A DNA stretch of 64,000 bases from Streptomyces sp. NBC_01335 (GTDB lineage: Bacteria > Actinomycetota > Actinomycetes > Streptomycetales > Streptomycetaceae): the NCBI RefSeq assembly GCF_035953295.1, contig NZ_CP108370.1:3563001-3627000 (forward strand). Direction: 5' to 3'. This document shows, one piece after another, positions 60,746 to 64,000 of this stretch (the stretch's first letter is position 1; each line of letters starts with the position of its first letter). The notes beneath the pieces are model-generated. The model had not been told where the DNA came from, did no database searches, and saw only the letters and a list, made by a program, of their open reading frames with translations. The translations under genes were made by a program, and so were the position numbers.

Positions 60746-61414
60746 TTACGGTCCGTCCTGGCCAGGGGCTCCCGGCAGTGGTGCGCCGATGACCAGTGGT
60801 GCGCCAATGGTCAGGCCCTCGTCGAGTCTGGCCGACAACTCACCTGCGAGACCCGGGACATGGTGCGCGGCCCACTGCTCGGCGAGCGCGAGGAAGCCCT
60901 GCAGATCCTCCTGCACGGTACGGAGGAGGGCCGGGAGCTCGCCCACCACGATCTCGACGGGCTGCACGGAAGGCGCGTTCCGGGCGTCGGCGCCGTCCTG
61001 CCACAGCCGTACGACCCCGTCGGCGTGCTCAAGTCGGGGAGAGGGGTCGTGTCCGAGCCATACGGTCTCCCCGGCCGCGACGTGGAGCCACTCGCGCCAG
61101 TCCTCCAGGCCGAAACAGCATCCCGGCCGGACGGTGACGTCGGTCCGGGTGTCGTGGACGCTCAGCCCTCCCTGTGCGATGACCATGTCCGTCTCCAACA
61201 GGCCCCGAAGCGCCTCACCGGCATCGGCCGGGGGGATGTCGTCGTCGTCCGCCTGCGCGTTGTAGTCCGCCAGGATGGCCAGCGCGCTGCCGACTTCGAG
61301 CGAGGATATACGGCCCGACAGGGCCATGAACCGGTAGGGCGGCAGGTCGGCGACCGGCCAGAGTGAGAAGTCGGCGGTGTTCGAGGTTTCCAGGACGGCT
61401 TGCGCGATCAACAC
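60746..61414 (-). CDS. Conserved hypothetical protein
   Basis: The 222-residue protein starts MLIAQAVLETSNTADFSLWP. It contains acidic stretches (YNAQADDDDIPPADAGEALR), PGCCFGLEDWREWLHVAAGE and VRLWQDGADARNAPSVQPVE, then a helical C-terminus. No signal peptide or known domain is recognised. The all-acidic, small-domain composition recalls immunity proteins of contact-dependent toxins, but no toxin gene is adjacent. Function unknown. Confidence 0.6.
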   Translation of the reverse strand: MLIAQAVLETSNTADFSLWPVADLPPYRFMALSGRISSLEVGSALAILADYNAQADDDDIPPADAGEALRGLLETDMVIAQGGLSVHDTRTDVTVRPGCCFGLEDWREWLHVAAGETVWLGHDPSPRLEHADGVVRLWQDGADARNAPSVQPVEIVVGELPALLRTVQEDLQGFLALAEQWAAHHVPGLAGELSARLDEGLTIGAPLVIGAPLPGAPGQDGP

Positions 61415-61542
61415 CGCACCATTCTCGTCGCGTACGGGCCGGCCTGCCGGGAATTTCTCCCGGGTCTCACTTGGTCAGGCTCCGAAGGCCGACGGAGCCC
61501 AAATCCGGTTGCCCGACGACGCACGCGGGATAGGACACCGGG

Positions 61543-61785
61543 ATGACGATGTTCGCGTGCCGGGAATGCGGCAGAGAGCTCACGGGCGAGTTGAACCTGC
61601 TGCCTGCGGTCCCCGAACTCCCCGCCCGGAATCCTGATCCGGAGACCGCCGAGGACCGGCGGTCTCCGGCGACGATGCCCGAGGGCACCTACGCGGTCGA
61701 GACGGAACCGTGGGGACCGCCGTTCGTCCCGACCGAGACGTTCATACGGGCCGAGCCGGCGCGGCAGACCGTGGCGGAAGCGCCG
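61543..61785 (+). pseudogene. Truncated zinc-ribbon-type hypothetical protein gene
   Basis: The frame begins MTMFACRECGRELTGELNLL, a Cys-x2-Cys zinc-ribbon-like start known from uncharacterised Streptomyces proteins, and includes EGTYAVETEPWGPPFVPTET. It loses the expected C-terminal part (a second CG-rich metal site) and runs into the convergent neighbouring gene; the ORF continues only as a shadow of that gene. Probably a 5' remnant. Confidence 0.5.
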
Positions 61786-61790
61786 ACGGT

Positions 61791-62222
61791 TCAGCGGTGG
61801 TCGCGCAGATCGCCGTCGTCGGTCAGCCCGAGCACGGCGCCCAGCCCCTCGCAGCGGACACCGGGGCCCACCTCCGCGCGGGCGAGCCTGTCCGCCCCGG
61901 ACCACGGGCGTAACGTCCACTCGCTCCAGGTGTCCCCGTGCCGCAGGGTGAACCCGCACGCCTCGCCCCGGTGGAGCGCGCCGAGCGCCCCGATACAGCC
62001 GCCGCCCTCGTCCCAGCGCCGGGCCTCGACCGCCTCACCGGGCGGGAGTTGGGCGGCGATGGCGCGCACCTGGTCCCGCACCCAGCGGATCGCCGCCAGC
62101 GCGGTCCTGGTGGTGCAGTGCGCGGCGTCCACGATCTGGTCGGCTTCGACCGTGCGGTAGGTGACCCGTTCGCAGCGGAAGAGGCTCGGCGGGGATGCGG
62201 CCGGGGGTTGCGAGTCGTGCAC
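61791..62222 (-). CDS. Hypothetical protein
   Basis: The 143-residue frame from GTG 62222 has an ideal AGGAGG 7 nt upstream, so translation is likely. It begins VHDSQPPAASPPSLFRCERV and includes ALAAIRWVRDQVRAIAAQLP and GDTWSEWTLRPWSGADRLAR. No domain, membrane segment or signal peptide is recognised. The neighbours are a decayed gene and the DUF397 cluster, so this may be part of a variable region. Nothing is seen in the 301-bp gap to 62524. Confidence 0.5.
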   Translation of the reverse strand: MHDSQPPAASPPSLFRCERVTYRTVEADQIVDAAHCTTRTALAAIRWVRDQVRAIAAQLPPGEAVEARRWDEGGGCIGALGALHRGEACGFTLRHGDTWSEWTLRPWSGADRLARAEVGPGVRCEGLGAVLGLTDDGDLRDHR

Positions 62223-62523
62223 GAGGTGGCCTCCTGTCACGCGCCGAGGACGCCCCCGCCCGCAACCGGCGTGACGAGCCGCAGAGCAGGGGCGCACGGG
62301 CCCATCTCACTCAACAGGCGCAGTTGTTGAGGGAGTTGACCGCCGCGCGAGCGACGGCCGAGCAGGACGAAGCTAGCGCCTGGCACCCTCGGGTATCAAG
62401 AGTTTGACGTCTAACGAGTGAACCTCCATGCGCTACACATGTTGTACGAAAATCGAAAGCGGCCCCCACCTGCGCCGGTGAGGGCCGCCCGAAGCGTGCA
62501 TCGCGATGAGACCAGTGGCCCGA

Positions 62524-62718
62524 TCACGCCAGGTCGTCGAACTCGCCTTCCTTCGCGCCGCCCAGGAAGGCCCGGAGCTTGACGCGCGTCGTCCGGACGA
62601 CCACGTCCGGGTTGTCGCTCTCGCGCAGCAGGATCTCGCCGTCATGCTCGGCCAGCTCCAGGCAGGCATTGCCATCGGCACCCGACGACTTCGTGGACTT
62701 GCGCCACTGAATTTCCAT
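62524..62718 (-). CDS. DUF397 protein
   Basis: The 64-residue protein, MEIQWRKSTKSSGADGNACL then ELAEHDGEILLRESDNPDVV, has the DUF397 signature (W-x-K-S-S...C-V/L-E-V/L-A plus R-D/E-S-x-x-P). DUF397 proteins are paired with XRE-DUF5753 regulators throughout Streptomyces and act as their small partners, related to BldB-like control. Here it follows that regulator by 13 nt on the same strand. Confidence 0.93.
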   Translation of the reverse strand: MEIQWRKSTKSSGADGNACLELAEHDGEILLRESDNPDVVVRTTRVKLRAFLGGAKEGEFDDLA

Positions 62719-62731
62719 GGTTCTCACGCCT

Positions 62732-63583
62732 TCACACTTCTGATGTGATCTTTCGAATGAAGTCTCTGGACTCCTCCCGCCCGAGCGACAACTCCTCCAC
62801 TCGGTCGAGCGCGGCACGGTAGTTGACGAGGCGGGTTTCGGCATCCAGGAATGCAGACCCGGTCGCCGTGTCCATCTGCACGGTATCCAGCTGCGGAACC
62901 GGGCCGTACACGTATTGTGTCGCGCTGCCGGTCTCCGGGAAGCCGCCCGCAGCGAAGGGGACCACCTTGACGGCGACGTTGCCCCGCTCCGACTCCCGGA
63001 GCAGGTGATCGAGCTGAGCGCGAGCAACCTGGGAGCTCCCGAACACCATCCGGAGGGCCGCCTCGTGGATCAGGAAGGTACACGTGGGCGGCACATCCCG
63101 ATCAAGAACATCGCGGCGCTTCAGTCGGTGCGAAAGCAGCCGACGTCGATGACCCGAGCCCATCCGTGGCACGGCCTCATCGAAGACGGCACGGGCGTAA
63201 TCCTCGGTCTGGAGGAATCCGGGCATGTACATCAACTGCACGGCGCGAATCGCGACCGCGTGGTGCTCCAGCTCCGCGAGGTCCAGCGCCTCAGTGGTGA
63301 GCTCGCCCCGATACTCCTCCCACCAGCCCTTCCCTCGCTCTTCAGCCATCGCGGCCAGCGCCTCCACGTAGGCCGCGTCAGGACAGCCGTAACTGCCGGC
63401 CCAGTTCCGGACCCGCTCGCCACTCACCCCGAACCGTCCGGATTCCGTGTTGCTGATGGCGGTACGGTCCGTACCGAGCAAGGTCGCCGCCTCGGTCAGA
63501 GCGAGCCCCGCATGCTGACGCATCTTGCGCAGCTCGATCCCCACGCGGCACTGCCGGGCCGTGGGCGCCTTTCTCGGTGGCAT
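62732..63583 (-). CDS. XRE-family regulator with DUF5753 domain
   Basis: The 283-residue protein has an N-terminal Cro/C1 HTH (about 10-65, RKMRQHAGLALTEAATLLGT DRTAISNTESG). A DUF5753 C-terminal domain follows, with MYMPGFLQTEDYARAVFDEA and RQLD-like YGPVPQLDTVQMDTATGSAF. ATG 63583 has AGAGGAGAG upstream. It is paired with the DUF397 protein downstream; such regulators modulate development and secondary metabolism in Streptomyces. The diverging ATPase gene on the other strand completes the usual cluster. Confidence 0.93.
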   Translation of the reverse strand: MPPRKAPTARQCRVGIELRKMRQHAGLALTEAATLLGTDRTAISNTESGRFGVSGERVRNWAGSYGCPDAAYVEALAAMAEERGKGWWEEYRGELTTEALDLAELEHHAVAIRAVQLMYMPGFLQTEDYARAVFDEAVPRMGSGHRRRLLSHRLKRRDVLDRDVPPTCTFLIHEAALRMVFGSSQVARAQLDHLLRESERGNVAVKVVPFAAGGFPETGSATQYVYGPVPQLDTVQMDTATGSAFLDAETRLVNYRAALDRVEELSLGREESRDFIRKITSEV

Positions 63584-63831
63584 CACGCTCTCCTCTGGTC
63601 GGCTCACAGTCTCGTCGGCGGCCTCACCGTAATCCATTCGGTCACTTAATGAGCCGATTCGGGTGCACAAGTGAGACTTCACGCTAGTGTCTCCTCACAG
63701 CACCGGCTTCAGGTCGAACAGCCCGAAGTGCAGCCGTACACGCGCGCCTTGAGGGCGTTCCAGGCTACGGCCATCGCCACGGACCCCTACCGGTGCAGCG
63801 CCACCCACCCGAGAGCGACGGGAGTACGCAC

Positions 63832-64000
63832 ATGACCACCGCCACCCCGATTCCCGCCCCGCCCGACCCCCTCGGCGGCGAGCGTTACCGGCTCACGCTG
63901 CCGAACACCGCGTCGACGGCCCGTATCGCGAGGGATTTTGTCGCCTTGCTCCTGGAACGGGAGCAGCGCGGCGGCCTCGTGGACGACGCGCGCCTCTGCG
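63832..64000 (+). CDS. Anti-sigma-like ATPase (HATPase_c_2), N-terminal part (runs off the right edge)
   Basis: The first 56 residues are visible: MTTATPIPAPPDPLGGERYR, then LTLPNTASTARIARDFVALL. This is the opening of the small RsbW-type ATP-binding proteins that accompany XRE-DUF5753/DUF397 pairs. GGGAGT precedes the ATG. The ATP-binding motifs lie beyond the window, so the call rests on the N-terminal pattern and context. Confidence 0.7.
   Translation, partial: MTTATPIPAPPDPLGGERYRLTLPNTASTARIARDFVALLLEREQRGGLVDDARLC

Overview
The window is a GC-rich chromosomal segment of a Streptomyces species. The signs are very strong third-position G/C, GTG and TTG starts, a mycothiol gene (mshA), and actinobacterial regulators (glnR, nur, an rsiG-type anti-sigma factor, phoU beside the start of phoR). 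The gene order matches, as far as I remember it, the phoR to glnR segment of the S. coelicolor chromosome. There are no rRNA or tRNA genes and no CRISPR array.

Region 1 (1-19.5 kb) is mostly conserved chromosome. It holds a PhoP-type direct-repeat box with phoU and a metallothionein-like peptide gene, an MFS transporter divergent from gpmA, a glycosyltransferase pair, a small toxin-antitoxin-like pair, a lipoprotein, a YbjN protein with mshA, a secreted NlpC/P60 hydrolase, a receiver/PP2C phosphatase, a histone-like protein and an HTH regulator with a perfect operator. It ends with a MerR-PP2C fusion gene that has lost its middle.

Region 2 (19.6-40.1 kb) lies between two almost identical 168-bp miniature inverted-repeat elements in opposite orientation. 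Each begins exactly at the TAG stop codon of a neighbouring gene. Inside, next to the left copy, is the most unusual part of the window: a 2761-residue protein (long helical-repeat region, STAND/AAA ATPase, degenerate kinase-like domain), transcribed divergently from a TIR-domain protein and a single-pass membrane protein. This has the architecture of a conflict or defence locus and I do not recognise it as a described system. Further right come a nucleotidyltransferase-fold protein, a rifampicin monooxygenase (rox) with its rifamycin-associated element, two decayed genes, a membrane acyltransferase, an Eis-type acetyltransferase, an asparaginase, rsiG, dtd and a ygfZ-like gene.

Region 3 (40.1-56.7 kb) is core regulation and envelope: nur, a nitrobindin-like protein, a three-gene operon of single-pass extracytoplasmic proteins, a sulfur cluster (sulfurtransferase, DUF1416, Cys-containing leader peptide), a MoaD/ThiS protein, glnR, a LacI regulator, and an HtrA-like protease beside a two-component system.

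Region 4 (56.7-64 kb) is variable: methyltransferases, an FKBP, small or decayed genes, a TTA-containing mini membrane protein, and the start of a DUF397 / XRE-DUF5753 / anti-sigma-like ATPase cluster that runs off the right edge.
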